Source: JANSWP01 sp041941305 (GTDB lineage Bacteria; Bacteroidota; Bacteroidia; Chitinophagales; Saprospiraceae). Taken from it: 64,000 bases of DNA. The notes below the pieces were generated by a model. It did no database searches, had not been told where the DNA came from, and was given only the letters and a program-made list of their open reading frames with translations. This document shows, one piece after another, positions 9,317 through 18,026 of this stretch. The stretch spans positions 1 to 64,000 of the forward strand of contig JBGTQJ010000001.1 in assembly GCA_041941305.1 (NCBI GenBank). The letters run 5' to 3'. The first letter of the stretch is position 1; every line of letters starts with the position of its first letter. A program made the position numbers and the translations under genes.

Positions 9317-9940
9317 ATGAAATACACCTTACTCTCCATTCTATTCGCAAGTCTCTACTTTTCAACCCTTGCACAATTTAACCGACCTAACGATCTGGCA
9401 GGAAACGGCTATATTGTTCTACCTGACCACAGCAGGTTGGAAGGTTGGTTGGATTTTAATGTGAGTCATAGTGCTAAAATAAAATATCAGCCATCCCAAC
9501 AAAGCCACATAAAAAGATATGGGTTAAAAGATATCAAAGGCTTTGTGATTGATAATATGGAATTTGAAAAAATTGAGGGAGTCAGAGTTATAGGATCCTT
9601 GGGAATGTACCAAACATTGAAGCATTGCTGGGGGGAAGTATTGATAAAAGGCAAAATTAATGTGTATATGATCCATTACCTTGCCCATGACCCACTTAGA
9701 AATGGTGTATTTCAATTTCAAAATATTTATTTGGAGAAAATTTTGGATGAGGAAAAGAAAATACTATGCTTGCCTTTCTATCATCGACTTAAAAAGAGCC
9801 GAATTGAAAAGGAGAAGAAAAAATTGACGCAGTTTATTAATGGTTCAGCCGAGATAAATTCAATGATATCGGGGATGAGCAGGGAATCGGGTTTGTCTGA
9901 AACAATAGAGATTGTAAAAATGTATAACGAAATGAAATAA
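9317..9940 (+). CDS. Hypothetical secreted or periplasmic protein
   Basis: 207 residues with a clear signal peptide (about 1-19, ending TLAQ), then a beta-rich middle (YIVLPDHSRLEGWLDF, IKRYGLKDIKGFVID) and a basic helical C-terminus. The pattern is typical of small Bacteroidota exported proteins of unknown function. I recognise no family or catalytic motif. It stands between a repeat element and a converging gene, with no operon partners. Confidence 0.65.
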   Translation: MKYTLLSILFASLYFSTLAQFNRPNDLAGNGYIVLPDHSRLEGWLDFNVSHSAKIKYQPSQQSHIKRYGLKDIKGFVIDNMEFEKIEGVRVIGSLGMYQTLKHCWGEVLIKGKINVYMIHYLAHDPLRNGVFQFQNIYLEKILDEEKKILCLPFYHRLKKSRIEKEKKKLTQFINGSAEINSMISGMSRESGLSETIEIVKMYNEMK

Positions 9941-10063
9941 TATCTCCAGCACAAGGCACCCAAATCATAAAATTAGCCAAGGCTTCTAGCTTTCAATTTG
10001 AAGATACTGGGGATAGAAGTTTTTGAGTTGAAACTTCTTGTTACATGGAGCGCTAATGCCCAT

Positions 10064-11074
10064 TTAATGCAAATCGCTCAACTTAACTGCTTTATTTTCC
10101 CGTAACGACTGATTGGCAGCCAAAGCGATTTTTGTTGCCATAAGTGCATCCTTGGAGGATACTGGAACTGGTTCATCATTCAGAACTACATCGACGAAAC
10201 AACTCAATTCACTACAATAGGATTCTTTATATCGTTCCATAAAAAAATTTAAGGATTCCTCTGCGTGTCGGCCCTTCTGGTCATAATAAGTATGAGCGTT
10301 TGGGTAGTTATTATCCACTTTGCTCATGCCTTTAGAACCAAAAATTTCCAGCCTTTGATCATATCCATATATTGCCTGGCGGCTATTGTCTATCAGCCCA
10401 AGACATCCATTTTCAAATTTCAGAGAAACGGTAGCTGTGTCTATATCTCCAACTTCCCGAACTTTTTCATCAACTAAAACAGCTCCTCTTGCGAACACTT
10501 CTTCCACTTCACTACCTACAATAAAACGAGCCATATCAAAATCGTGTATGGTCATATCCAGGAAGAGTCCACCTGACCCACTTAAATATTCAATTGGCGG
10601 AAGACCAGGATCACGGCTGCTAATTCTCAAAATATGCGGATCTCCAATTTTTCCAGATTGAACCATATTCCGAACTTTACTAAAATTCACATCAAATCGT
10701 TTGTTAAACCCTACTTGTAATTTGACTTTTTGCTGAGCTACGATTCGTTCAATTTCTTCAATTTTTTCAATGCTCAAATCCAAAGGTTTTTCACTAAAAA
10801 TATGTTTGCCAGCCATGGCAGCAGCTTCTATGTGTTCAAAGTGAAAATTGGAAGGTGAGCAAATCACCACTGCCTCCACCTTAGGATGGTTAATGACATC
10901 GGTGGCTTTTTGAAAAATATGAGGAACCCTGTGATTTTCAGCGAAGGAGATGTTTTTCCCACTGTGGTCTGAAATGGCTGTCACATTTGCAGCAGGAATT
11001 CTCTGTACCAGGTTTTCTAAGTGGCATTTCCCAATTCTGCCCAAGCTAATTACACCAAGATTAAGTTGCTTCAT
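10064..11074 (-). CDS. Inositol 2-dehydrogenase-like oxidoreductase (Gfo/Idh/MocA family)
   Basis: 336 residues from ATG 11074. The reading frame extends to 11134, but that would overlap the P-type ATPase gene, and MKQLNLGVISLGRIGKCH is the normal family start. The N-terminal Rossmann domain (GVISLGRIG) binds NAD(P). EKPLDLS (about 96-102) carries the conserved catalytic Lys, and GGLFLDMTIHDFDMARF (about 167-183) carries the Asp/His active-site pair typical of IolG. It likely oxidises myo-inositol or a related polyol. No other inositol genes are nearby, so the substrate is uncertain. It follows the ATPase gene by 22 bases in the same direction. Confidence 0.85.
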   Translation of the reverse strand: MKQLNLGVISLGRIGKCHLENLVQRIPAANVTAISDHSGKNISFAENHRVPHIFQKATDVINHPKVEAVVICSPSNFHFEHIEAAAMAGKHIFSEKPLDLSIEKIEEIERIVAQQKVKLQVGFNKRFDVNFSKVRNMVQSGKIGDPHILRISSRDPGLPPIEYLSGSGGLFLDMTIHDFDMARFIVGSEVEEVFARGAVLVDEKVREVGDIDTATVSLKFENGCLGLIDNSRQAIYGYDQRLEIFGSKGMSKVDNNYPNAHTYYDQKGRHAEESLNFFMERYKESYCSELSCFVDVVLNDEPVPVSSKDALMATKIALAANQSLRENKAVKLSDLH

Positions 11075-11096
11075 GGAGCTAAAGTAGCCATTTTCA

Positions 11097-13229
11097 TCAA
11101 AGCTTCTTAAACTTAAATCGGATGGAATTTCCAATTATCACCACATCTGAAAATGCCATAAAAAGGGCTCCCCACATGGGGTTGAGGAAACCAAATGCAG
11201 CAATCGGGATGGCGACAATATTATAGGCAAATGCCCAAAACAAGTTTTGCTTGATGGTATTCAGTGTAGCCTGGCTGATTCCTACTGCTTTTGCCAATCT
11301 CTCCATTTTGCCATCCAACAGCACGACTTGTGCAGATTGAATAGCCACTTGAGAAGCATTACTAAGTGAAACACCAATAGTAGCTTTGGCAAGAGCAGGT
11401 GCATCATTGATTCCGTCTCCAATCATAGCAGTAGCCGCTTTTTGAGACAGCGATTCGATGATTTCCAGTTTTTGTGTCGGGAGCTGTTCTGCATAAAATT
11501 CTGAGATACCCAATTCGTTGGCAACAGATTCCGTTTTTTTCTTTTTGTCACCACTCAAAATAACTGGATTCTTTCCCTGATGTTTTAAAAATTCAATGGT
11601 AGATAGCGTATCCGGTTTTAGTTCATCTTCTATATCAATGGTGGCGATCAGCTGGTCATTTTTAGATAAGTATAGGCTATGATCTCCATTTTGGGAATTA
11701 GGAGAGACATATTTTGCTTTACCGATTTTGTAGACAGCACCATCTTTGTCGATGGCTTTCACCCCATTCCCTTTTTCCTCTGTTAACTTTGAAAAAATGA
11801 CAGTTTGTCCATTTCTTTTAAATCGCTCATTGTTTTCCAGTTCCCTAACCAATGAGTTTGCTATAGGGTGAGAAGACTTTTGTTCCATTTTATAAATGAC
11901 TGAGTTGATGTTTGCTTCATCTTCAGCATAATAATGGATGTTTTTGATTTTAAAATTACCAGTTGTAAGGGTTCCTGTTTTATCGAATACAAAGTTTTTG
12001 ATACCAGCAAAAATTTCCAAGGTTTGAGCTCCTTTCACCAAAATGCCATTTTTTGCTAATTTCCCTACCCCAACCATAACTGCGGTCGGTGTGGCCAATC
12101 CCATGGCACAAGGACAGGATATAACCAACACGGCGATACTATTCATCAAGGCATTTTGAAATGGGATCTCTACTAAAAAGAAGGAGATTAAAAAAGTAAG
12201 CAGTGAGATACTAAGTACAGCCGGAACAAAAATTCCTGTAATTTTATCAGCAAGCCTTTGAATATCAGGTCGTTCATTTTGTGCATTCTTGACCAAATCT
12301 ATCATTTGACTCAACACGGTTTCTCTTCCCACTTTTTGAGCGACTATCTGTAAGTGCCCATTCAAAATAATGGACCCACCAATCACTTCCTCGTTTTCCT
12401 CTTTTTCTACAGGTATGCTTTCGCCAGTCAACATGGATTCATCAACAGAAGCATTGCCTTTAAAGACTTGACCATCCACGGGAATTTTGTCTCCTGCATT
12501 TACCTGCAAAATATCACCGGGCATGAGGGAAGCCACTTCCACCTTCACAATGGCTCCTGAGGGCATTATTTTATTGACCAAATCAACTTGCAGTTTAGAC
12601 AATTCTTCAATGGCAGTCGTGGTTTGTTTCACAGCTCTTTTCTCCAGATAGTTTCCTAAAAGTACCAGGGTAATAATTGTGGCTGCTGTTTCATAAAAAA
12701 TATAATTGGCTTCCTCCAGGATGGTTCCAACAAGGCTGTAAATAAATGCTGCAGTACTTCCAATAAATATGAGGACATCCATATGCATGATCCGCTGTTT
12801 CAATGCTGCCAAACTTGTACTGCCAAAATGAATAAATCCAACAATAAAAACTGGCAGACATATCCCCAACTGAACCCAGGCATTGTTCAAAAAAGCAAAA
12901 AGGGAGGCATCAGCCATCATGAAAAGATGCTGAAAAAGTAGGGGTATGGTGAATACTGAAGAGAAGATCAATTTGCGTTTGAGCGTCCAAAAGGGAGGAG
13001 TGGTTTCATCTCCCACAATGGTATAACCCAATTGTTTGATTCCCTTTTTTATTTCATCCAGTGGAATATTGGTCTCCCCTTCCCCTTGAGAAAAACGCAA
13101 TTCTTCTGTTGAAAAATTGACATGCACATTTTTCAATCCTTTATTTTCCAAATACCGGTTGATATTCTTTGCGCAACTTGTACAGTCCATCCCTTCCACT
13201 TTCCATTCTATGATATTTGAATTCATCAT
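11097..13229 (-). CDS. copA: Copper-translocating P1B-type ATPase
   Basis: 710 residues with one N-terminal heavy-metal-associated domain (GMDCTSCAKN, the CxxC site). Membrane helices follow, then the actuator TGES motif, the transport motif SCPCAMG in the sixth helix, the phosphorylation site DKTGT and the hinge GDGINDAPALA. CPC together with the CxxC domain indicates Cu(I) export across the inner membrane. The length is normal for one HMA domain. The oxidoreductase gene lies 22 bases downstream and is probably cotranscribed, although a functional link is not obvious. Confidence 0.95.
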   Translation of the reverse strand: MMNSNIIEWKVEGMDCTSCAKNINRYLENKGLKNVHVNFSTEELRFSQGEGETNIPLDEIKKGIKQLGYTIVGDETTPPFWTLKRKLIFSSVFTIPLLFQHLFMMADASLFAFLNNAWVQLGICLPVFIVGFIHFGSTSLAALKQRIMHMDVLIFIGSTAAFIYSLVGTILEEANYIFYETAATIITLVLLGNYLEKRAVKQTTTAIEELSKLQVDLVNKIMPSGAIVKVEVASLMPGDILQVNAGDKIPVDGQVFKGNASVDESMLTGESIPVEKEENEEVIGGSIILNGHLQIVAQKVGRETVLSQMIDLVKNAQNERPDIQRLADKITGIFVPAVLSISLLTFLISFFLVEIPFQNALMNSIAVLVISCPCAMGLATPTAVMVGVGKLAKNGILVKGAQTLEIFAGIKNFVFDKTGTLTTGNFKIKNIHYYAEDEANINSVIYKMEQKSSHPIANSLVRELENNERFKRNGQTVIFSKLTEEKGNGVKAIDKDGAVYKIGKAKYVSPNSQNGDHSLYLSKNDQLIATIDIEDELKPDTLSTIEFLKHQGKNPVILSGDKKKKTESVANELGISEFYAEQLPTQKLEIIESLSQKAATAMIGDGINDAPALAKATIGVSLSNASQVAIQSAQVVLLDGKMERLAKAVGISQATLNTIKQNLFWAFAYNIVAIPIAAFGFLNPMWGALFMAFSDVVIIGNSIRFKFKKL

Positions 13230-13266
13230 TATATTGCGATGATTATTATTAATTTTGTTCTTCTAA

Positions 13267-13424
13267 GCACCAAGTCATATTTATCTACAACTAATTTTGG
13301 TTTCTTTTTTCCTCTCATTTCGTTGAAAATACTCGGCAGAGCTTTGGCTATGCCTGCGTTTTTCTCCTCATGAGAGAAAAAAAGAATTCCAAAATTTTAC
13401 TTATACATAAGTATGACTTGGTGC
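13267..13424. mobile_element. Palindromic MITE-like element with GCACCAAGTCATA ends
   Basis: GCACCAAGTCATATTTA at the left is inverted at the right as TAAGTATGACTTGGTGC. A second inner inverted pair (TTTTGGTTTCTTTTTTCC against AAAAAAAGAATTCCAAAA) makes the whole 158 bases fold back. There is no ORF. It lies upstream of both the ATPase gene (minus) and the lipoprotein gene (plus). Confidence 0.55.
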
Positions 13425-13592
13425 CTACACAAAAATACCCCTAATACAGCTCAAAAGTTTAAAGTATTTCAAATTCAATCAAATAAAATTTTTAGGATTC
13501 AACGAGTAAAAAAGATTTGGGCTTAGGTTTTAATAAAATAAGACATCCTTCTTTTTCACTCGAGATTCCTTAACAACACAAACCTGAATTTA

Positions 13593-14414
13593 ATGAAACT
13601 TACTAACCTGTTGACTATCACCTTGTTAGCTTTTTTTGGCTTCGGATTCTATGCTTGTGGTGGCGATGGTGGAAACAACGCTGAAACTACCGAAGCAGAA
13701 GATCCTGCAACTGAAGAAAAAACGGAAGCATACACTTTGACTCCATTTTCAGAATCTACCCAATACCCCGATGCCGCTATTACCTCTATGTCTTTTGAAG
13801 ACAATCGATTTTCATTTGGAATAGAAGGTGAAAACTACCAATTAGGTGCACAAACTCCAGACGCACCTCAAAAAATGTGTGCAAATTCCGACAAAGGGCA
13901 ACATATTCACTTAATTATTGACAATGGTCCATATGCAGCAAAATACGAAGCAGAATTTCCTTATGAAGTTTCAGATGGAGACCATTATTTGTTGGCCTTC
14001 CTTTCTCGTTCTTATCACGAAAGTATCAAAACCAATACTGCAAATGTCGCCAAGAAAATCACGGTGACAAATGGAGCCATTTCATCAGAAGAGGACATTA
14101 CAGAACCCATGCTTTTTTATAGCAGACCTAAGGGATCCTACGTTGGAACCGCAAATACAGAAAAGGTAATGCTCGATTTCTATCTGAAGAATGTGACCTT
14201 AGGCGATGATTATAAGGTTAAAGTGGAAATCAACGACCAGCAGGAATTTATGATAGATACCTGGCAACCTTACTACATCGAAGGCTTGCCTATGGGGGAT
14301 AATAAAGTAAACCTGACATTGGTAGACGGAGAAGGGAAAGTAGTCAGTACACCATTGAATCCAGTAGAGAGAGTATTCACCTTGGCTGCAGATCCCGCTG
14401 AGACTGCTCAATAG
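13593..14414 (+). CDS. Hypothetical lipoprotein, possibly DUF4399-like
   Basis: 273 residues. A lipoprotein signal ends FGFYACGG, where the Cys would be lipidated. An acidic Glu/Thr-rich linker (about 24-45) follows, then a beta-rich domain with GQHIHLIIDNGPY and a second part with DTWQPYYIEGLP. The HIHLIID stretch resembles DUF4399-like proteins of Bacteroidota, but I am not certain. It is expected to be anchored to a membrane. The function is unknown. It has its own terminator and no operon partner. Confidence 0.7.
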   Translation: MKLTNLLTITLLAFFGFGFYACGGDGGNNAETTEAEDPATEEKTEAYTLTPFSESTQYPDAAITSMSFEDNRFSFGIEGENYQLGAQTPDAPQKMCANSDKGQHIHLIIDNGPYAAKYEAEFPYEVSDGDHYLLAFLSRSYHESIKTNTANVAKKITVTNGAISSEEDITEPMLFYSRPKGSYVGTANTEKVMLDFYLKNVTLGDDYKVKVEINDQQEFMIDTWQPYYIEGLPMGDNKVNLTLVDGEGKVVSTPLNPVERVFTLAADPAETAQ

Positions 14415-14422
14415 ACCTTTAT

Positions 14423-14482
14423 AAAATTTAGACCTGTTAGTACCAGAGCTGCTATCAGGTCTAAATTTTAATTTTGTTTTTC
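14423..14482 (+). terminator. Terminator after the lipoprotein gene
   Basis: A 14-bp perfect stem, AAAATTTAGACCTG, is repeated inverted at 14456-14469, followed by the T-rich AATTTTGTTTTTC. It ends the lipoprotein transcript just before the tRNA-His promoter. Confidence 0.8.
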
Positions 14483-14492
14483 TAAAAACTTT

Positions 14493-14523
14493 TTTGAACA
14501 AAAAGGAACTATTCTTACATTTG
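14493..14523 (+). promoter_or_regulatory. Promoter of tRNA-His
   Basis: TTTG (14493-14496), a 19-base spacer and TACATTTG (14516-14523) match the Bacteroidota TTTG/TAnnTTTG consensus. Transcription would start near 14530, about 50 bases before the tRNA. Confidence 0.7.
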
Positions 14524-14581
14524 CGCCGCTTTTATTGAAAGGCACAAAAAAACTTATGATTTTACGACATCATCATATCCT

Positions 14582-14655
14582 CCCCCTGTAGCTCAGCTGG
14601 TTAGAGCGCCGGATTGTGGTTCCGGAGGTCAGTGGTTCGAATCTACTCGGGGGGA
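14582..14655 (+). tRNA. tRNA-His (GTG)
   Basis: The cloverleaf is clear: acceptor CCCCCTG paired with CGGGGGG, D-arm GCTC...GAGC, anticodon stem CCGGA/TCCGG around loop TTGTGGT with anticodon GTG, and T-arm AGTGG-TTCGAAT-CTACT. No CCA is encoded. Base -1 is T rather than the usual extra G of tRNA-His, so the 5' G may be added later or the mature end differ. It has its own promoter and terminator and lies directly upstream of hisS, the enzyme that charges it. Confidence 0.92.
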
Positions 14656-14658
14656 CAA

Positions 14659-14693
14659 AAGCATTATTCAAAATTTGGATAATGCTTTTTTTT
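14659..14693 (+). terminator. Terminator of tRNA-His
   Basis: An AGCATTAT/ATAATGCT stem is followed by eight T residues, immediately downstream of the tRNA. Confidence 0.75.
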
Positions 14694-14710
14694 GTTTAGG
14701 AACTTGCGGC

Positions 14711-14765
14711 TGTCTAATAAGTAAAAGTATTCGTTGAACAACCGAATACTTTTACTTATTAGACA
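14711..14765. repeat. Long perfect inverted repeat between tRNA-His and hisS
   Basis: Twenty-three bases starting TGTCTAATAAGTAAAAG are repeated inverted, and the nearly closed centre (TTGAACAA) makes an almost loopless cruciform of 55 bases. There is no T-run, so it is not a classical terminator. It lies about 50 bases before the hisS start. It may be a palindromic insertion remnant or a leader hairpin. Confidence 0.7.
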
Positions 14766-14816
14766 GACCCAAGTTCTATGAGGCTTTTGGTGTTTAATAA
14801 GTTTAAAACAAAGCAT

Positions 14817-16388
14817 ATGTCAACTCAGGAAAGAGGTATTTATCCCAGAAAAATTAAAGGATTTCGCGACATTGATGCTGGATTGAATCAAATCCGATGG
14901 AAAATCATCAATGAAGCTACCAAAGTCTATCAAAGTTATGGCTTTGAACATTTAGATACCCCAATTTTGGAATATGCAGATGCGATTGGAAAGTATATGC
15001 CTGATGAGGACACGGTAGATAAAGGAGTTTATTCTTTTAAAAATCCTGAAGAAGAACCCATTTTGAATGCTAAAGGAGAGGCAGTCAGAGATAATGCAGG
15101 CCAGGCAATAATGGAAAATGCACACCTTTCCATGCGCTATGATTTGACTGCACCCCTGGCGAGAAATTACGCTGAATTTCTGTTGGGAAAATATCAACGG
15201 CACCAACTCAATCAGATCAAACCAGATCTCTTCCGACGTTATCAATTTGGACCTGTTTTCCGATATGAAATCAAATTAACTCCGGGACGTTTTAGAGAAT
15301 TTTGGCAGCTTGATTTTGATACGGTGGGAACAGATGATGTAGCTGTAGACGCTGAAATTTGTATGATCCTTTCGGATGCTTTGGAGGCAATAGGATTAAA
15401 ACGTGGAACTTATGTCGTTAAAGTCAACAATCGAAAAGTCTTAAAAGGATTTCTGCAATCTTGTGGAGTGGGCAATGAAGAGCAGGAACAAGCCATTTTA
15501 AGAGTATTTGACAAACTGGATAAAATAGGTTGGGAGGCGATGGAACTGGAATTGGGTGCCGGTAGGGAAGATAGTTCGGGAGCCAAAGTTCCAGGCTTAA
15601 ATCTGGAGGCAACACTGATCCAAAATATCATGAATTTCTTGAAGAATTTTGAGGATGCCCGAACAAGAACTGAAGTATTGGAACAATTGACCGCAAACCT
15701 GGAGGATAATGAAATAGCCAAAGAGGGATTGGAAGAATTGAAAAAGATCGACTCCATATTGAAATCATTGGATTTTGACGAATCCAGAGTCATTTTTGAT
15801 CCAACTTTGATTAGAGGCATGGCTTATTATACCGGTCCTGTTTTTGAAGTGGAGTCACTACAGACCTATGTGGACGAAAAAGGGAAAACGCGTCGGGTAG
15901 GTTCTATTTGTGGAGGTGGGCGCTATGATGGACTGGTTGAGAATTTAATGGGCATAAAAGTACCAGCTACAGGAGCCTCGATTGGTGTGGATCGCCTGGC
16001 TGAATTGCTTCGGCTTACCGGACAAGTGGAGGAAAAAGCGGCTGGTCCTGTATTGATCGCCTATTTTGATGATGCCCTGGAAGGTGAATATCAACGCATT
16101 GCCAGAAGCCTTAGAACTGCTGGCGTGAATACGGAAGTTTATTCAGGGTTTTACAAGGGCTTTCGAAAAATGAAAAAGCAATTGCAATATGCCGATAATC
16201 GAAACTGTCCCTTAGTGATTTTAATAGGTAGCGATGAGGCAAAAAAAGGGGTGGCAACAGTGAAAAACTTGAAATTGGGAAAAGAGTTGGCAGCTACAAT
16301 TTCGGATAAGAAAGAATGGAACCAAAGAGTGCAGAGGGAGGTAAAATTATCGGAGCTGATAAATTACATAAAAAACCCAAGAGAATGA
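14817..16388 (+). CDS. hisS: Histidyl-tRNA synthetase
   Basis: 523 residues from ATG 14817 (MSTQERGIYPRKIKGFRDID). The frame is open to 14778, but the family begins at this point. Class II motifs are visible: LTAPLARNYAEF and FRRYQFGPVFRYE (motif 2), and GRYDGLVENLMG with ATGASIGVDRL (motif 3), plus the histidine-binding RGMAYYTGPVFEV. The C-terminal anticodon-binding domain is about 415-510. It charges tRNA-His, whose gene is immediately upstream, an arrangement that could support joint control, though no T-box is visible. Confidence 0.96.
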   Translation: MSTQERGIYPRKIKGFRDIDAGLNQIRWKIINEATKVYQSYGFEHLDTPILEYADAIGKYMPDEDTVDKGVYSFKNPEEEPILNAKGEAVRDNAGQAIMENAHLSMRYDLTAPLARNYAEFLLGKYQRHQLNQIKPDLFRRYQFGPVFRYEIKLTPGRFREFWQLDFDTVGTDDVAVDAEICMILSDALEAIGLKRGTYVVKVNNRKVLKGFLQSCGVGNEEQEQAILRVFDKLDKIGWEAMELELGAGREDSSGAKVPGLNLEATLIQNIMNFLKNFEDARTRTEVLEQLTANLEDNEIAKEGLEELKKIDSILKSLDFDESRVIFDPTLIRGMAYYTGPVFEVESLQTYVDEKGKTRRVGSICGGGRYDGLVENLMGIKVPATGASIGVDRLAELLRLTGQVEEKAAGPVLIAYFDDALEGEYQRIARSLRTAGVNTEVYSGFYKGFRKMKKQLQYADNRNCPLVILIGSDEAKKGVATVKNLKLGKELAATISDKKEWNQRVQREVKLSELINYIKNPRE

Positions 16389-16581
16389 ATTCAAAAGCCA
16401 AGAGAACAAGAAACTAATACAGTTTATTGATAAATTCTTTTTAAAAATTGAAGATCCTCGGAGCCCAATTAACTGTCAATTTAAATTATCTGATATTCTA
16501 TTTCTTACATTTTTTTCAGTTTGTTCTGGGGGAAAAAACTATGCTGACATAGAAAAATTTAAATGAGAAAATAAAGACCTA

Positions 16582-16806
16582 TTGAGGAATATTATAAAAA
16601 CTCCTTCCATTTCAACGATAAAAAGTGTCTTAAATAAAATTAACCCAGACCAAATAAGCAATTTATTGAAACATCAAGGGGATGAATTGATTTCTTTTAT
16701 TAATCACAATTTTAATGGAATTGATAAATTAAAAACGAAAAGTAATTCAAATCTGTATCCCAAAGGAGCTTATAGAGCAATGTCTGAATGGTTTGATTCT
16801 CAGTAA
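16582..16806 (+). CDS. Doubtful small hypothetical ORF
   Basis: A 74-codon frame with a TTG start and no clear ribosome site, ending KGAYRAMSEWFDSQ. Its composition is plausible for protein, but I recognise no family. It may be the tail of a decayed gene. The surrounding 16389-16895 region between hisS and the CDGSH gene shows nothing else that I can support. Confidence 0.3.
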   Translation: MRNIIKTPSISTIKSVLNKINPDQISNLLKHQGDELISFINHNFNGIDKLKTKSNSNLYPKGAYRAMSEWFDSQ

Positions 16807-16895
16807 TCTTTTTTAAGTAAATAGTTTTTGGACATTTAAAAAGAATTATTTTATCATTGTCCACTAAAAATTTTAAAACTTTAACACAGAAAACA

Positions 16896-17132
16896 ATGTC
16901 TGAAAAGAAAATTCCTCAGAAATCTCCTTATGTAATTGAATGTGACCCAGGGAACTATGCCTGGTGTGCTTGTGGTCAAAGTGATAAACAACCCTTTTGC
17001 GATGGTTCGCATAAGGGTACAGAATTTAGTCCACATGTAATGAAAATTGAAGAAAAAAGAACCCTAGCCTGGTGTGGCTGTAAACATACAGGCGGAATAC
17101 CATTTTGTGATGGCTCGCATAAGAACTTATGA
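16896..17132 (+). CDS. CDGSH iron-sulfur domain protein
   Basis: 78 residues from ATG 16896, with two CDGSH motifs. Each follows the C-x-C-x10-C-x3-H pattern: WCACGQSDKQPFCDGSH and WCGCKHTGGIPFCDGSH. Each coordinates a [2Fe-2S] cluster by three Cys and one His, as in mitoNEET-related bacterial proteins. It is probably a soluble electron-transfer or Fe-S-handling protein. It is monocistronic. The frame extends a few codons upstream, but the chosen start matches the family. Confidence 0.93.
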   Translation: MSEKKIPQKSPYVIECDPGNYAWCACGQSDKQPFCDGSHKGTEFSPHVMKIEEKRTLAWCGCKHTGGIPFCDGSHKNL

Positions 17133-17212
17133 CCTTTTTAGTTCCTTCTAAGTTATTTTTTACGCAAAGGTGGCAAGAAATTCAAGAAAGTCTTTTTATG
17201 GCTTGAGGTTAA

Positions 17213-17278
17213 AGATTGTGAGAATTTGAGAATTTGAGCGTGTGAGACATGAAAATATTTCTCAAATTCTCACAATCT
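17213..17278. repeat. Inverted repeat, intergenic
   Basis: AGATTGTGAGAATTTGAGAA at 17213 is inverted at the end (TTCTCAAATTCTCACAATCT), giving a 20-bp stem with a 26-base loop. There is no coding content. It is one of three palindromic blocks filling 17133-18026. Confidence 0.7.
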
Positions 17279-17388
17279 CAATTTCTCAAATTCTTTGGCA
17301 CTGGCTTCGCCAGGTTAGGATATGTGAAGGCATTACATTATACAATCAATAAAAATAAAGCGATCAAACATTAGTTATCCCTCCAAAG

Positions 17389-17573
17389 GCAGGGGTGATT
17401 GGTTCTAAAAATATACTCTGTGATTTTTTTTAAGTTCAAGGTCAAGACCAAGTTTAAGCCCAAGAATTGAACTTGAACTTGGTCTTGAACTTGAACTTTC
17501 AGGAGTTTAGAAGAAAAAAACCTAGGATAATCCTTTAGCACATTATGAAAATAATAGAACCAATCACCCCTGC
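17389..17573. mobile_element. MITE with GCAGGGGTGATTGG termini, copy 1
   Basis: The termini are exact inverted repeats (GCAGGGGTGATTGGTTCTA at the left, its complement at the right). The inside is an imperfect palindrome of CAAGTTCAAGACC-type units. The element is flanked by a 7-8 base duplication, CTCCAAAG. A second copy in opposite orientation is at 39322-39505. Two copies with different target duplications make this a genuine transposed, non-autonomous element. Confidence 0.85.
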
Positions 17574-17644
17574 TCCAAAGGGGCAGGCTGAATTTTCAGT
17601 TGGTATCTTAAATCATTGAATTTCAGCTCACTATGTAATGTACT

Positions 17645-17702
17645 TTTGTTGCGGCGTGCGCCTTGCCTTTGGTCAAACCTGCAAGGCGCACACCGCAACA
17701 AA
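17645..17702. repeat. GC-rich REP-like palindrome
   Basis: TTTGTTGCGGCGTGCGCCTTGC is inverted with one mismatch around a short spacer. It stands out from its AT-rich surroundings and resembles REP-type intergenic palindromes. Nothing else is recognisable up to the histidine kinase start. Confidence 0.65.
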
Positions 17703-18026
17703 TTGAATATCAACAGATTAAAAAAAAGAAAAAACGCAAAGATTTTTATCGCCAAAATGCGGTATAACATATGTTTTTCTTTGGTACAACTTTTGCAAAA
17801 CAAAATGTGAGTCCTATATAACTTTAATTGTAGGCTCAAAAACCTCCGACATACCCTCCCAAAAGAATTTCACACAGAACATTAGAACCACTATATCGGC
17901 TTTCATTTTAAAACCCTGGTCTCTGCGCTTGCAAATTGAATTAGATAATTTAAGAGGGGAGCAGAGATTTGAAAAAGCAAAAACCATTAATTGGGTTTTC
18001 CTTTTTCAGGAAAGCAATGGTTGACT

